This document shows positions 9,445 through 18,792 of a stretch of DNA of 64,000 bases, piece after piece. Source of the DNA: Parapedobacter pyrenivorans (GTDB lineage: Bacteria > Bacteroidota > Bacteroidia > Sphingobacteriales > Sphingobacteriaceae); contig NZ_BMER01000001.1 in NCBI RefSeq assembly GCF_014636865.1, positions 794,718-858,717 of the forward strand. Direction: 5' to 3'. Each line of letters opens with the position of its first letter. Position 1 is the first letter of the stretch. Position numbers and translations under genes: made by a program. The notes beneath the pieces are model-generated. The model worked only from the letters and a program-made list of their open reading frames with translations. It did no database searches and was not told the origin of the DNA.

Positions 9445-9663
9445 CTATTTATATCGATACGTTATTCTTCCCTTTGTCAAATCATAAGGAGACATCTCCA
9501 ACTTAACCCGATCTCCGGGCAAAATCTTGATGTAATGCATCCTCATCTTACCCGAAATATGGGCGACAATCTCGTGCCCGTTCTCCAACTCCACACGAAA
9601 CATGGCATTGGAAAGCGCTTCTTTAATGACTCCGTCTTGCTCAATTGACGATTGTTTAGCCAT
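9445..9663 (-). CDS. infA: Translation initiation factor IF-1
   Basis: IF-1 of 72 residues, a single OB-fold (S1-like) domain. [22 protein letters not shown], given here only as its start [15 protein letters not shown], and [19 protein letters not shown] are signature segments. It binds the 30S A site during initiation. It is the first gene after the internal promoter at 9710-9739. Confidence 0.97.
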   Translation of the reverse strand: MAKQSSIEQDGVIKEALSNAMFRVELENGHEIVAHISGKMRMHYIKILPGDRVKLEMSPYDLTKGRITYRYK

Positions 9664-9709
9664 ATAGTCTTGATTATTATCTAATTATACCCCCGCACAA
9701 ACAGGGTTG

Positions 9710-9739
9710 CAAAGATAAGTAAAAAAAACTGAATGTCAA
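9710..9739 (-). promoter_or_regulatory. Near-consensus promoter for infA-rpmJ-rpsM-rpsK-rpsD-rpoA-rplQ
   Basis: On the minus strand TTG (9737-9739) is followed by exactly 19 nt and TATCTTTG (9710-9717). This matches the Bacteroidota consensus of -33 TTG/TTTG and -7 TAnnTTTG. The -33 element overlaps the map stop codon. The predicted leader to infA is about 40 nt, so the alpha genes can be expressed separately from the upstream spc genes. Confidence 0.75.
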
Positions 9740-10521
9740 TTCTTTTTACCCAAAACTTCTTCAACATATGCAAAAGTCGTCAGCACATCGGGCGAACCTT
9801 TGTGGATTGCGACCATATGCTCGTAATGCGCCGATGGCTTGCTATCCGCCGTACTCACTGTCCAGCCATCGTCCCAAAATTTAACTTGGGCTTTACCCAT
9901 ATTAATCATAGGCTCAATACAGATGACCAACCCTTCCTCCAACTTGGATCCCGTACCTCGTTTGCCGTAATTTGGCACCTCTGGCTTCTCATGCAGCTTA
10001 TATCCTACACCATGTCCCACCAACTCACGGACGATACCATAGCTGTACTTCTCAACATGGTCCTGCACGGCAAAGGCAATATCGCCCACCCGCTTACCGG
10101 CAACGGCTTGAGCTATACCCAAATTCAGTGATTCCAACGTTACATCGAGGAGTTGCTTCACGTCGTCAGACACATTGCCCACGGCAAACGTATAAGCAGA
10201 ATCACTGATGTATTTATCCAATTCCACACCCCCATCAACCGATACGATATCACCATCCCGAAGTTCGTAGTCGCTCGGGATACCGTGCACCACCTGATCG
10301 TTTACCGAAATACACAATGAATTGGGGAAACCGTTGTAATTAAGAAATGCCGGACGCCCTCCGTGATCGTGGATGTAATCGTACGCTAACTTATCTAAGG
10401 ACAACGTGGTGACACCGGGTCTGATTTCCCGAGCTATTTCACCAAGCAACTGCGAAAGTACGTTGGCCGACTTTCGCAGTTGTTCGATATCTTCCGCTGA
10501 CTTGTAATATACTTTAGACAT
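9736..10521 (-). CDS. map: Methionine aminopeptidase, type I
   Basis: Type I enzyme of 261 residues that removes N-terminal Met from nascent proteins. Metal-ligand motifs are VSVDGGVELDKYISD (two Asp), VGHGVGYKLHEKPEVPNYG (His), VICIEPMINMG (Glu) and the terminal Glu in AHYEHMVAIHKG. No N-terminal zinc-finger extension is present. It lies between secY (20 bp away) and infA, the usual spc-operon place. Confidence 0.97.
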   Translation of the reverse strand: MSKVYYKSAEDIEQLRKSANVLSQLLGEIAREIRPGVTTLSLDKLAYDYIHDHGGRPAFLNYNGFPNSLCISVNDQVVHGIPSDYELRDGDIVSVDGGVELDKYISDSAYTFAVGNVSDDVKQLLDVTLESLNLGIAQAVAGKRVGDIAFAVQDHVEKYSYGIVRELVGHGVGYKLHEKPEVPNYGKRGTGSKLEEGLVICIEPMINMGKAQVKFWDDGWTVSTADSKPSAHYEHMVAIHKGSPDVLTTFAYVEEVLGKKN

Positions 10522-10541
10522 GCCAAAGGCTAAGAGTTACG

Positions 10542-11879
10542 CTAAATGACTGATTGGGTAGGACCACCCGACGCAACCGGAGCACGCCCCCGAATACGAC
10601 CGGTTTTCATCAATCCATCATAGTGGCGCATCAGCAAATGACTTTCAATCTGTTGTAAGGTATCCAATACCACACCCACCAAAATAAGCAGGGAAGTACC
10701 GCCATAGAAATGAGCAAATTGATTGTTCACACCAAAAAGACTTGCAATTGCAGGAAATATAGCGACAATCGCCAAGAAAAATGCTCCTGGAAGGGTGATT
10801 TTAGAAATCACACTGTCGATATAATGATTAGTGGCGTGCCCTGGCTTTATACCCGGAATAAACCCGCCGTTCTTCTTCATGTCTTCAGACATCTGTTGCG
10901 GATTGACCATAATCGCCGTATAGAAGAAGGTGAATGCGATAATCAAAATCGCAAACGTCACATTATAAGCAACTGATGTATAATTGCTCAACGAGGTCAG
11001 GAATGACGACTGCAGGTCAGGAAAAAACTGACTAAGGCTCATTGGCACAAACATAATAGCCTGTGCAAAGATAATGGGCATTACCCCAGCTGCATTTACC
11101 TTTAACGGTATATACTGCCTCACACCGCCATATTGTTTATTTCCCACAATCTTCTTGGCATACTGAACAGGTATCTTCCGCACGCCCTGTACAATGAGGA
11201 TCGTAAAAATCACCACAAAAAACAGCGCAATAAACTCCAACAGCAATGGAATGGGCCCACCACCACCAGTACTCATTCTGGAAAACCATTCGGCAGTAAT
11301 ACCGCTTGGCAATTGCGCGATGATACCGACCATGATAATCAGCGATATACCGTTACCAATACCTTTGTCTGTAATTTTCTCGCCCAGCCACATGACAAAC
11401 AGCGTTCCCGCAGTCAGAACAAAAGCCGATAAAATCGTGAACATCGGATCAGCAATCATCTTGGCTCCTCCGTCTATCTGCGTACGAACATACGCCACAG
11501 ACTGCACCAGTGTAATCGCTAACGTAAGATAACGCGTAATCTGCGTCATCTTTTTGCGGCCGCTTTCCCCTTCTTTCTGCAGTTTCTGGAAATAGGGCAC
11601 GGCAATTCCAAGCAGTTGGACAACGATGGATGCCGAAATATAGGGCATCACCCCCAGAGCAAATATTGCCGAGCGAGAGAAAGACCCGCCGGCAAACATA
11701 TCAAGCAACCCGAGCAACCCCTCTTTGGCTTCGTGTTGAAGCGCGGCAGGATTAACTCCGGGTAGCACAATATGGCACCCAACGCGATAGATCAAAAGAA
11801 ATAAAAGCGTATTCAAGATACGCGTTCTTAGATCATCGATCTTCCAAATATTGGTTAAGGTTGTGATTAGCTTCTTCAT
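10542..11879 (-). CDS. secY: Protein translocase subunit SecY
   Basis: Inner-membrane channel subunit of 445 residues with about ten hydrophobic segments. Recognisable regions are the N-terminal LNTLLFLLIYRVGCHIVLPGV, the plug and second helix region MFAGGSFSRSAIFALGVMPYI (each longer motif quoted in part), GIGNGISLIIMVGI, and the C5 cytoplasmic loop with GFIPGIKPG. It is 3 bp after rplO and 20 bp before map. Confidence 0.97.
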   Translation of the reverse strand: MKKLITTLTNIWKIDDLRTRILNTLLFLLIYRVGCHIVLPGVNPAALQHEAKEGLLGLLDMFAGGSFSRSAIFALGVMPYISASIVVQLLGIAVPYFQKLQKEGESGRKKMTQITRYLTLAITLVQSVAYVRTQIDGGAKMIADPMFTILSAFVLTAGTLFVMWLGEKITDKGIGNGISLIIMVGIIAQLPSGITAEWFSRMSTGGGGPIPLLLEFIALFFVVIFTILIVQGVRKIPVQYAKKIVGNKQYGGVRQYIPLKVNAAGVMPIIFAQAIMFVPMSLSQFFPDLQSSFLTSLSNYTSVAYNVTFAILIIAFTFFYTAIMVNPQQMSEDMKKNGGFIPGIKPGHATNHYIDSVISKITLPGAFFLAIVAIFPAIASLFGVNNQFAHFYGGTSLLILVGVVLDTLQQIESHLLMRHYDGLMKTGRIRGRAPVASGGPTQSVI

Positions 11880-11882
11880 GTA

Positions 11883-12329
11883 TTAGAGTTTTACAATCGA
11901 GCCCCCTGCTGCTTCAATCGCTTTCTGTGCTGTGGCTGAAAATGCATGCGCTTTTACTTCAATCTTGGATGTCAACTCACCTCTACCCAAAATCTTCACC
12001 AAATCATTCTTGGATGCTAATCCATGTGACTTCAACGTATCGAGGTCCACAGCAGATAGCTTGAATTCCTCTACCAATCGCTGCAATACATCCAGGTTGA
12101 CGCCAACGTACTCGATACGGTTCGGGTTTTTGAAACCAAATTTAGGCACTCGGCGCTGCAAAGGCATCTGCCCACCTTCAAAACCGATTTTTCTGCTATG
12201 GCCTGAACGAGATTGCGCCCCCTTGTGCCCGCGAGTGGACGTACCACCGCGCCCAGAACCCGTTCCACGACCTATACGCTTCTTGCTCTTTACTGATCCT
12301 GCTGCTGGTTTTAGATTACTTAAGTTCAT
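11883..12329 (-). CDS. rplO: 50S ribosomal protein L15
   Basis: L15 of 148 residues, a late assembly protein of the 50S. The N-terminal KKRIGRGTGSGRGGTSTRGHKG and KIGFEGGQMPLQRRVPKFGF (in part) signatures are present. It has usual length and position between rpmD and secY. Confidence 0.97.
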   Translation of the reverse strand: MNLSNLKPAAGSVKSKKRIGRGTGSGRGGTSTRGHKGAQSRSGHSRKIGFEGGQMPLQRRVPKFGFKNPNRIEYVGVNLDVLQRLVEEFKLSAVDLDTLKSHGLASKNDLVKILGRGELTSKIEVKAHAFSATAQKAIEAAGGSIVKL

Positions 12330-12392
12330 CTTTGAAACTGATATTATGCTGTACCTTCGCTTTCACTATACAGGTACAACGATTAAACGTAT

Positions 12393-12572
12393 TTATACTT
12401 GTTCTATTGCCACAAGGTGGTTCACCTTGCGCACCATGCCGATAATCGATGGAGTTGCTTCCACTTCAACGGTATGGTTGATCTTGCGTAACCCCAATGC
12501 TTGGATGGTCCGCTTTTGGCGTTCACTCCGATCGATGACGCTTTTAATCTGGGTAATTCTGATCTTTGCCAT
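12393..12572 (-). CDS. rpmD: 50S ribosomal protein L30
   Basis: A 59-residue frame starts MAKIRITQIKSVIDRSERQK and ends HLVAIEQV. It has the short bacterial L30 pattern, including TIQALGLRKINHTVEVEATPS in the middle (19-residue core TIQALGLRKINHTVEVEAT). It starts 5 bp after rpsE and lies before rplO, the conserved order. Confidence 0.95.
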   Translation of the reverse strand: MAKIRITQIKSVIDRSERQKRTIQALGLRKINHTVEVEATPSIIGMVRKVNHLVAIEQV

Positions 12573-12577
12573 GATAG

Positions 12578-13096
12578 TTATCCGTTAAATACCTTGTTCA
12601 AATCCACGCCCCGTTGTTGGGCTACGGTATAAGCATCGCGCATTTTCAGCAACGCATCAATGGTTGCTTTTACCACATTGTGTGGATTGGATGATCCCAA
12701 TGACTTGGCCAATACATCGGTTACGCCGGCGCTCTCCAATACAGCACGCATCGCACCGCCAGCCAATACTCCCGTACCGTGAACCGCTGGCTTGATTAAG
12801 ACATTACCACCTGAATATTTACCACGTTGTTCGTGGGGTACCGTACCTTTGATGATTGGCACCTTAATCAGGTTCTTCTTCGCGTCGTCAATGCCTTTGG
12901 TGATGGCCTCGGTTACTTCCTTGGCCTTACCAAGGCCATACCCTACAACACCATGCTCATCGCCCACGACCACAATGGCTGAAAAACTGAATGTACGACC
13001 ACCCTTCGTTACCTTGGCCACGCGCTGGATGCTCACCAAGCGATCCTTTAATTCGATTTCGCTTGACTTTACTCTTTTTATATTGCTTAATGACAT
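12578..13096 (-). CDS. rpsE: 30S ribosomal protein S5
   Basis: S5 of 172 residues with the N-terminal double-stranded RNA-binding domain ([20 protein letters not shown]) and the C-terminal domain ([34 protein letters not shown]). It contributes to decoding fidelity at the mRNA entry channel. Confidence 0.97.
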   Translation of the reverse strand: MSLSNIKRVKSSEIELKDRLVSIQRVAKVTKGGRTFSFSAIVVVGDEHGVVGYGLGKAKEVTEAITKGIDDAKKNLIKVPIIKGTVPHEQRGKYSGGNVLIKPAVHGTGVLAGGAMRAVLESAGVTDVLAKSLGSSNPHNVVKATIDALLKMRDAYTVAQQRGVDLNKVFNG

Positions 13097-13108
13097 GTTC
13101 TCGATTAA

Positions 13109-13462
13109 TTAAAAATCCAAACCAGCTTCCCGCGCACCTTCGGCAAGCGATTTCACGCGGCCGTGGTACAAATACCCATTACGGTCAAAAACTACCTTAC
13201 TAATTCCAGCTGCTAATGCTTTTTCGGCAATCAGTTTTCCTACGGCTTTAGACTGTTCTACTTTATTGCCTGATGCCGAAAAATCTTTACTTATGGACGA
13301 AGCCGATACCAAGGTGGTTCCGGCATTGTCATCGATCACCTGTGCATAGATGCCTTTATTGCTCCTGTATACCGACAAGCGCGGGCGCTCGGAAGATCCA
13401 GAAAGATGCTTTCTTATCCCCTTTTTTATCCGCTCCCTACGCGATACTTTATTTCCTGCCAT
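13109..13462 (-). CDS. rplR: 50S ribosomal protein L18
   Basis: L18 of 117 residues, a 5S rRNA binder. The basic N-terminus ([20 protein letters not shown]), [18 protein letters not shown] and the C-terminal [21 protein letters not shown] are typical. Confidence 0.97.
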   Translation of the reverse strand: MAGNKVSRRERIKKGIRKHLSGSSERPRLSVYRSNKGIYAQVIDDNAGTTLVSASSISKDFSASGNKVEQSKAVGKLIAEKALAAGISKVVFDRNGYLYHGRVKSLAEGAREAGLDF

Positions 13463-13470
13463 GACGATTA

Positions 13471-14028
13471 TTATTTTTTAGCCGCTGATTTACCTGCTTT
13501 TCTGCGCAATTGCTCACCAGCAAATTTGATACCTTTTCCTTTGTATGGCTCCGGTGCCCGCAATGAACGGATCTTTGCCGCAACCTGTCCCAATAATTGC
13601 TTGTCGATAGACTCCAATGTAATGGTTGGGTTCTTTCCTTTCTCCGCCGTGGTAGATACCTTCACCTCCTTAGGAAGGATAAGCACCACCTGATGCGAAA
13701 ATCCCAGTGTAAGATCGAGGGTACTTCCTTGTGCGCTGGCGCGGTAACCAACACCTACCAATTCTTGCGTGGTCTTATAGCCTTCTGTAACACCAACGAC
13801 CATATTGTACAATAGTGAACGATACAGGCCATGAAGCGCCTTATGTCTTTTCTGCTCTGTAGGCCTTTTCACCAATAACTGACCTTCCTCTTGGGCCACG
13901 GCGATATCTTGATCCACTTGCTGTGTTAATTCACCTTTCGGCCCTTTGACCGTTACCAGGTTTTTATCCGATACGGTAATTGTCACCCCAGCGGGTATGG
14001 CAATAGGGGCTTTTCCAATTCTTGACAT
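13471..14028 (-). CDS. rplF: 50S ribosomal protein L6
   Basis: L6 of 185 residues with two tandem L6 domains near the factor-binding site. [17 protein letters not shown] is the start. The C-terminal signature [21 protein letters not shown] (19 core residues [19 protein letters not shown]) is intact. Confidence 0.97.
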   Translation of the reverse strand: MSRIGKAPIAIPAGVTITVSDKNLVTVKGPKGELTQQVDQDIAVAQEEGQLLVKRPTEQKRHKALHGLYRSLLYNMVVGVTEGYKTTQELVGVGYRASAQGSTLDLTLGFSHQVVLILPKEVKVSTTAEKGKNPTITLESIDKQLLGQVAAKIRSLRAPEPYKGKGIKFAGEQLRRKAGKSAAKK

Positions 14029-14046
14029 TTCGTATGCTCCTCCTGA

Positions 14047-14445
14047 TTAATATACGTAACATAAAACTTCACCGCCAACGTTTTGAAGGCGAGCCTCCTT
14101 GTCCGTCATCACTCCTTTCGACGTCGAAAGGATGGCGATTCCTAAACCATTCAACACACGTGGCATACTATCCACCCCTGCATATTTCCTCAGGCCAGGC
14201 TTGCTCACGCGCTTCAAGGTACGAATGGCCGAAATTTTACTTACCGGATGATACTTCAGGGCAATCTTAATGTTGCCTTGCACGCCGTCATCGTCAAACT
14301 TGTAATTGGTAATGTAACCTTTATCAAAGAGTACTTTGGTAATCTCCTTTTTGAGGTTCGATGCAGGAATCTCAACAACCCTGTGGTTGGCCTTAATGGC
14401 ATTCCTTACTCGAGTAAGGTAATCCGCTATTGGATCTGTATTCAT
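14047..14445 (-). CDS. rpsH: 30S ribosomal protein S8
   Basis: S8 of 132 residues, a primary 16S central-domain binder and spc-operon repressor in enterobacteria. [17 protein letters not shown] at the start and [19 protein letters not shown] at the C-terminus are diagnostic. A 117-bp gap with hairpins precedes it, larger than most gaps in this operon. Confidence 0.97.
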   Translation of the reverse strand: MNTDPIADYLTRVRNAIKANHRVVEIPASNLKKEITKVLFDKGYITNYKFDDDGVQGNIKIALKYHPVSKISAIRTLKRVSKPGLRKYAGVDSMPRVLNGLGIAILSTSKGVMTDKEARLQNVGGEVLCYVY

Positions 14446-14521
14446 TTATGATATTCATTGTGATAATGGTTTCCGCAAGCCACCCTGGCGTCGGACCTAC
14501 TATCGGTTAAAATTCTAATTC

Positions 14522-14554
14522 GCTCGTCGAGCAGTTCGTTTCGGTGAAACAAAC
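14522..14554 (-). promoter_or_regulatory. Pair of RNA hairpins in the rpsN-rpsH gap
   Basis: GTTCGTTTC (14534-14542) pairs with GAAACAAAC (14546-14554) over a 3-nt loop; all nine pairs form, one of them G-U. Next to it GCTC (14522-14525) pairs with GAGC (14529-14532). No T-run follows. The rest of the 117-bp gap shows no ORF. A ribosomal-protein autoregulatory site or processing signal is possible; function is inferred only from placement. Confidence 0.4.
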
Positions 14555-14562
14555 GCCATGTA

Positions 14563-14832
14563 TTACCAGGACGCCTTCTTTATCCCCGGTATCTTCCCGG
14601 CCAATGCCATTTCGCGGAAAGTCACCCGTGAAATGCCAAACTGGCGCATATAGCCTTTAGGACGCCCGGTTAACTTGCACCGGTTGTGTAAACGAACGGG
14701 CGATGCGTTCTTCGGCAATTTATCAAGTGCCTCGTAATCACCCGCTGCTTTTAAGGCAGCGCGTTTCTCAGCATACTTCGCTACCAACTTGGCGCGTTTT
14801 ATCTCGCGTGCTTTAATTCCTTCTTTAGCCAT
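14563..14832 (-). CDS. rpsN: 30S ribosomal protein S14, zinc-independent form
   Basis: S14 of 89 residues starting [20 protein letters not shown]. The ATG at 14832 overlaps the rplE stop as ATGGCTAA, which decides the start over an in-frame ATG 36 nt upstream. The long C-minus form has [20 protein letters not shown] and no CxxC zinc knuckles. The C-terminus [17 protein letters not shown] is canonical. Confidence 0.96.
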   Translation of the reverse strand: MAKEGIKAREIKRAKLVAKYAEKRAALKAAGDYEALDKLPKNASPVRLHNRCKLTGRPKGYMRQFGISRVTFREMALAGKIPGIKKASW

Positions 14833-15394
14833 TACTTGTCGTATTTTGATTTTTGAATGGTAACCCAAATTGCTTCAACAATTCCAATGCTTCCACATCT
14901 GTCTTTGCTGAGGTCACAAAGGTAATATCCATACCTTGGATTTTATTGATTTTATCGATATCAATTTCAGGAAAAATAATCTGTTCGGTGATACCTAGCG
15001 TATAGTTGCCTCTTCCGTCAAAACCTTTGTCATTGATACCGCGGAAATCACGGATACGGGGAAGGGCCACAGCTATCAGGCGGTCCAAAAACTCATACAT
15101 CTTGCTGTCGCGAAGGGTCACTCGCACACCGACTGGCATTCCCTTACGGAGTTTGAAGTTGGATATATCCTTTTTTGACTTGGTCGCAACGGCTTTTTGA
15201 CCGGTAATCATCGTCATCTCGCCGATAGCGTTGTCAATAAGTTTTTTATCCGCTGTGGCTGCGCCGACGCCTTGGCTTACGGAGATTTTTTCCAACCGAG
15301 GCACCTGCATGACACTTTTATATTGAAACTTTTCTTTCAGCGTTGTACGGATTTCCTCCTTATACTTCGCTTTCAATCTTGGAATGTAAGTCAT
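14825..15394 (-). CDS. rplE: 50S ribosomal protein L5
   Basis: L5 of 189 residues, binding 5S rRNA and contacting P-site tRNA. Seen: [40 protein letters not shown] and the [20 protein letters not shown] segment (in part [18 protein letters not shown]). It overlaps rplX by 1 nt upstream and rpsN by 8 nt downstream, which implies coupled translation. Confidence 0.97.
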   Translation of the reverse strand: MTYIPRLKAKYKEEIRTTLKEKFQYKSVMQVPRLEKISVSQGVGAATADKKLIDNAIGEMTMITGQKAVATKSKKDISNFKLRKGMPVGVRVTLRDSKMYEFLDRLIAVALPRIRDFRGINDKGFDGRGNYTLGITEQIIFPEIDIDKINKIQGMDITFVTSAKTDVEALELLKQFGLPFKNQNTTSNG

Positions 15395-15744
15395 TAGTCG
15401 ATCTCCTCCCCTGATTTTTTTGCTATACGTACAATTTTCTTTTTGCCGTCCACTTCTTTCACTTTCCGTCCTACACGGGTTGGTTTACCCGATTTAGGGT
15501 CGATGAGTGTAAGGTTGGAGATATGAATCGCGGCTTCCTGCTCAATAATTCCACCATTGGGATTAGCCGCACTCGGCTTAGTATGCTTTTTGACGATATT
15601 AACGCCTTCAACAATAGCCCTGTTCTCAGCTATAATAACCTGTAGCACTTTACCTTGCGCTCCCTTAGAATTGCCGGAAATGACTTTCACCAAATCTCCC
15701 GTCCGGATCTTAATCTTATGTGTCGATGTCTTTGTCTGTCCCAT
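15394..15744 (-). CDS. rplX: 50S ribosomal protein L24
   Basis: L24 of 116 residues with the KOW motif [20 protein letters not shown] and [18 protein letters not shown]. It is an assembly initiator of the 50S. The TAATG overlap with rplE couples them. Confidence 0.97.
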   Translation of the reverse strand: MGQTKTSTHKIKIRTGDLVKVISGNSKGAQGKVLQVIIAENRAIVEGVNIVKKHTKPSAANPNGGIIEQEAAIHISNLTLIDPKSGKPTRVGRKVKEVDGKKKIVRIAKKSGEEID

Positions 15745-15746
15745 AA

Positions 15747-16115
15747 TTACAATACCTCCGGTGCTAATGATACGATTTTCATGAACTGCTTTTCACGCAA
15801 TTCCCGCGCAACTGGTCCGAAGATACGTGTTCCGCGCGGCTCATCCTGATTGTTCAATAATACGGCGGCATTGTCGTCAAAGCGGATATAGGATCCATCC
15901 TTGCGGCGGATTTCTTTCTTCGTCCTTACAACCACTGCTTTGGAAACCGTTCCTTTCTTTACGTTTCCAGATGGCAATGCACTTTTCACGGTAACAACGA
16001 TCTTATCGCCAATCGATGCATAACGCTTGCCGGTACCACCCAATACACGGATAACTAATACTTCTTTAGCCCCGCTATTGTCGGCTACATTGAGTCTTGA
16101 TTCCTGCTGTACCAT
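15747..16115 (-). CDS. rplN: 50S ribosomal protein L14
   Basis: L14 of 122 residues, at the subunit interface. [20 protein letters not shown] at the start and the [20 protein letters not shown] signature followed by PVARELREK are typical. It is separated from rpsQ and rplX by 1-2 nt. Confidence 0.97.
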   Translation of the reverse strand: MVQQESRLNVADNSGAKEVLVIRVLGGTGKRYASIGDKIVVTVKSALPSGNVKKGTVSKAVVVRTKKEIRRKDGSYIRFDDNAAVLLNNQDEPRGTRIFGPVARELREKQFMKIVSLAPEVL

Positions 16116-16116
16116 G

Positions 16117-16371
16117 TTACTTAGCCCTTTCTAAAATTTCTACTAATCGCCAATTCTTGGTCTTGCTCAGCGGACGAGTTTCCATAATCAACACCGTATC
16201 GCCGATACCGCAGGTGTTTTCTTCGTCATGAGCCTTGAATTTGGTAGTTTTCTTCACGAACTTACCATAAATCGGATGCTTCACTTTACGCTCCACAGCC
16301 ACTACGATGGATTTGTCCATCTTGTTGCTTACTACCAAGCCGATCCTTGTTTTTCTTAAATTTCTTTCCAT
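16117..16371 (-). CDS. rpsQ: 30S ribosomal protein S17
   Basis: S17 of 84 residues, an OB-fold primary binder of 16S r[23 protein letters not shown] and the signature [20 protein letters not shown] are present. Confidence 0.97.
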   Translation of the reverse strand: MERNLRKTRIGLVVSNKMDKSIVVAVERKVKHPIYGKFVKKTTKFKAHDEENTCGIGDTVLIMETRPLSKTKNWRLVEILERAK

Positions 16372-16385
16372 TTTCGACTTTTGAT

Positions 16386-16619
16386 TTATGCCTCAGCGGC
16401 TGTTTCGGCGGCTTCCTCAGCCGCCCTTTCGGCGTTCTTGCGTTTCGTCAACTCGGTCATCAGGCGCGCAACGGTTTTGCGCGTATACTTGATGCGATTT
16501 GGATTCTCTATCGCTGAAACAGCATGTGCAAACTTCAATTTGGTGAGGGCAGCCTTCTCTTCAGCGATTTGGGCCACTAAGTCCTCTGTTGATAATTCTA
16601 CGATTTCTGAATTTTTCAT
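16386..16619 (-). CDS. rpmC: 50S ribosomal protein L29
   Basis: L29 of 77 residues, two helices at the tunnel exit (SRP/trigger-factor docking region). [20 protein letters not shown] and the [20 protein letters not shown] core are followed by [11 protein letters not shown]. An Ala/Glu-rich tail ([14 protein letters not shown]) extends it slightly beyond the usual 65-70 residues. Confidence 0.95.
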   Translation of the reverse strand: MKNSEIVELSTEDLVAQIAEEKAALTKLKFAHAVSAIENPNRIKYTRKTVARLMTELTKRKNAERAAEEAAETAAEA

Positions 16620-16683
16620 TTTCTATTACTATTATACTGGATACCCCCATCAGCGTACTTCCACGGTTAAAACCCCATGGCGG

Positions 16684-16704
16684 CTTGCCGGTAACGGCGG
16701 CAAG
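16684..16704 (-). promoter_or_regulatory. Hairpin in the rplP-rpmC gap
   Basis: CTTGCCG (16684-16690) pairs with CGGCAAG (16698-16704) over a 7-nt loop. The surrounding gap is 117 bp, the same length as the rpsN-rpsH gap, with no ORF. No T-run follows. A regulatory or processing role is possible but unproven. Confidence 0.35.
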
Positions 16705-16736
16705 ACCAATGGCAGGCAGCGCCAGCGTGTTTATGC

Positions 16737-17153
16737 TTATACGTAGTCCCTACGTATCACAAACTTCGTTTGTACCGGCAGCTTTTGTGCAGCAAGACGC
16801 AACGCTTCCTTGGCAACCTCCAAGGGAACCCCCTCAGCTTCGAAAAGCATCCGCCCCGGACGCACAACGGCTACCCAGTATTCAGGCGCACCCTTACCTT
16901 TACCCATCCGTACCTCCGCAGGCTTTTTTGTCACGGGTTTATCCGGAAAAACACGGATCCACACCTGCCCCTCACGTTTCATAAAACGGGTTACTGCAAT
17001 ACGTGCCGCTTCAATCTGACGGCTGGTTATCCATGCCGGTTCCATTGATTTGATGCCAAAGGAGCCAAAGGCCAACTCCGACCCGCGGGTGGCGTTGCCT
17101 TTCATACGGCCTTTTTGCATCTTCCTGAACTTTGTTCTTTTTGGCTGTAACAT
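16737..17153 (-). CDS. rplP: 50S ribosomal protein L16
   Basis: L16 of 138 residues near the A-site tRNA elbow. [19 protein letters not shown], the internal [19 protein letters not shown] and [20 protein letters not shown] are canonical. Confidence 0.97.
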   Translation of the reverse strand: MLQPKRTKFRKMQKGRMKGNATRGSELAFGSFGIKSMEPAWITSRQIEAARIAVTRFMKREGQVWIRVFPDKPVTKKPAEVRMGKGKGAPEYWVAVVRPGRMLFEAEGVPLEVAKEALRLAAQKLPVQTKFVIRRDYV

Positions 17154-17218
17154 GTTCGTATCTTATTAAATTCCCTACCTAATGGGATTAATCGTTAATG
17201 CTTGTTTATTTATTGCTA

Positions 17219-18073
17219 CTATCTCCCACCACGGTTGCCGCCGCCGCGATTTCCGCCGCCACCGCCACTACGGTGCTGTCCGCCGTGCCCGCCACCGCGA
17301 CGCTGGTCACCACCCCCGCGACGATCATTACCTCTGCGTTCACCACCGCCGCCTCTACGGTTATCACCGCGGAAGTCGCCAGCACCGCCCTCAGTCCTTG
17401 GTTTCGCACCGGATGTTTGACCTCCAACGTTCGGAGACAGGTCACGCTTTCCGTAAACTTCGCCTTTGCATATCCATACTTTTACACCGATTTTCCCGTA
17501 GGTGGTCAAAGCTTCCACCAACGCATAATCGATATCCGCACGGAATGTGTGCAATGGTATCCTACCCTCTTTGTATTGTTCGGTCCGGGCCATTTCGGCA
17601 CCGCCCAATCGGCCTGAACACATGATTTTGATGCCTTCTGCTCCCATCCGCATGGTAGATGCAATCGAAGTCTTCATTGCCCTGCGGAAAGAGATGCGTG
17701 CCTCAAGTTGCTTAGCAACCCCCTCTGCAACCAAATGAGCTTCTAATTCAGGCCGTTTGATCTCGAAAATATTAATCTGAACGTCTTTCTTCGTCAGCTT
17801 TTTTAACTCCTCTTTGATCTTGTCAACCTCTTGCCCACCTTTACCGATAACAATACCAGGCCGTGCGGTATGGATAGTTACCGTAATGCGCTTCAATGTA
17901 CGCTCGATGACTACCTTGGCCACACCACCTTTGGCAATACGAACCGATAGGTATTTCCGGATTTTCTCGTCCTCTACTAATTTATCGGAATAGTTCTTGC
18001 CTCCGAACCAATTGGAATCCCAACCTTTGATGATTCCTAATCTGTTACCTATTGGATTTGCTTTTTGTCCCAT
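17219..18073 (-). CDS. rpsC: 30S ribosomal protein S3 with Gly/Arg-rich tail
   Basis: S3 of 284 residues. The core (1-220) includes [20 protein letters not shown], the KH-domain motif [18 protein letters not shown] and the S3 C-terminal signature [20 protein letters not shown]. From about residue 222 a 60-residue tail rich in Gly and Arg follows, with repeated [12 protein letters not shown] and GGNRGG units and almost no hydrophobic residues. Standard S3 is 210-240 residues. The tail resembles RGG RNA-binding regions and would lie near the mRNA entry site. Confidence 0.96.
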   Translation of the reverse strand: MGQKANPIGNRLGIIKGWDSNWFGGKNYSDKLVEDEKIRKYLSVRIAKGGVAKVVIERTLKRITVTIHTARPGIVIGKGGQEVDKIKEELKKLTKKDVQINIFEIKRPELEAHLVAEGVAKQLEARISFRRAMKTSIASTMRMGAEGIKIMCSGRLGGAEMARTEQYKEGRIPLHTFRADIDYALVEALTTYGKIGVKVWICKGEVYGKRDLSPNVGGQTSGAKPRTEGGAGDFRGDNRRGGGGERRGNDRRGGGDQRRGGGHGGQHRSGGGGGNRGGGNRGGR

Positions 18074-18084
18074 TACTTGATAAA

Positions 18085-18519
18085 TTAGTTTTGTGCTACG
18101 TTGTTCTTGCTGTCTACCACCAAAGTAACGTGGTTTGAGCGTTTACGGATACGGTATCCGCGGCCTTGTGGTGCCGGGCGCAATCTTTTCAGTTGGCGGC
18201 CCCCGCCTACGGATATTTCCTTGACGAACAATTCACTTTCTTCCACGGACTTATCTTCATTCTTCGCTTCCCAGTTCTTAATCGCTGATAGCAATAGCTT
18301 CTCCACACGGATAGCCACTTCTTTGTTGGTGTGCTTCAGGATGTACAGGGCGTGTTCTACTTTCTCACCACGGATAAGATCCACCACCAAGCGCATCTTA
18401 CGCGGCGAGGTGGGGCAATTCAATAATTTGGCAGTAGAAGCTCCTCCTACCTGAGCTTTCTCCTGCTCTTTGCGCTGCTTGATTATAACAGACTTCTTTA
18501 GTTTTCGTGTTGCTTCCAT
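18085..18519 (-). CDS. rplV: 50S ribosomal protein L22
   Basis: L22 of 144 residues, longer than the usual 110 because of a basic N-terminal extension ([20 protein letters not shown]). The core begins near [18 protein letters not shown]. The tunnel-lining hairpin [20 protein letters not shown] and HVTLVVDSK end are clear. Confidence 0.95.
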   Translation of the reverse strand: MEATRKLKKSVIIKQRKEQEKAQVGGASTAKLLNCPTSPRKMRLVVDLIRGEKVEHALYILKHTNKEVAIRVEKLLLSAIKNWEAKNEDKSVEESELFVKEISVGGGRQLKRLRPAPQGRGYRIRKRSNHVTLVVDSKNNVAQN

Positions 18520-18525
18520 TGCCTA

Positions 18526-18792
18526 TTATTTTTTCTTTTCTGCGTGGCCCCTGAAGGTGCGCGTCGGCGCAAATTCACCAAGCTTATGACCAACCATATT
18601 TTCCGTTACATACACCGGAATGAACTTATTGCCGTTGTGCACTGCAAACGTATGGCCAACAAAATCAGGCGAAATCATGGATCTGCGAGACCAAGTCTTG
18701 ACGACTGATTTTTTGTTTGTTTCATTCATAGAAAGAACTTTTCTTTCTAAGTTGTGGTCGATATAAGGACCTTTTTTAATTGAACGAGCCAC
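18526..18792 (-). CDS. rpsS: 30S ribosomal protein S19
   Basis: S19 of 88 residues in the 30S head with S13. [19 protein letters not shown] and [17 protein letters not shown] are diagnostic. Its start overlaps the rplB stop by 1 nt. Confidence 0.97.
   Translation of the reverse strand: MARSIKKGPYIDHNLERKVLSMNETNKKSVVKTWSRRSMISPDFVGHTFAVHNGNKFIPVYVTENMVGHKLGEFAPTRTFRGHAEKKK

Noticed and set aside
17182-17625. Several overlapping open frames on both strands
   Set aside because: They are shadows of the GC-rich Gly/Arg tail of rpsC, whose codon pattern removes stops in other frames.
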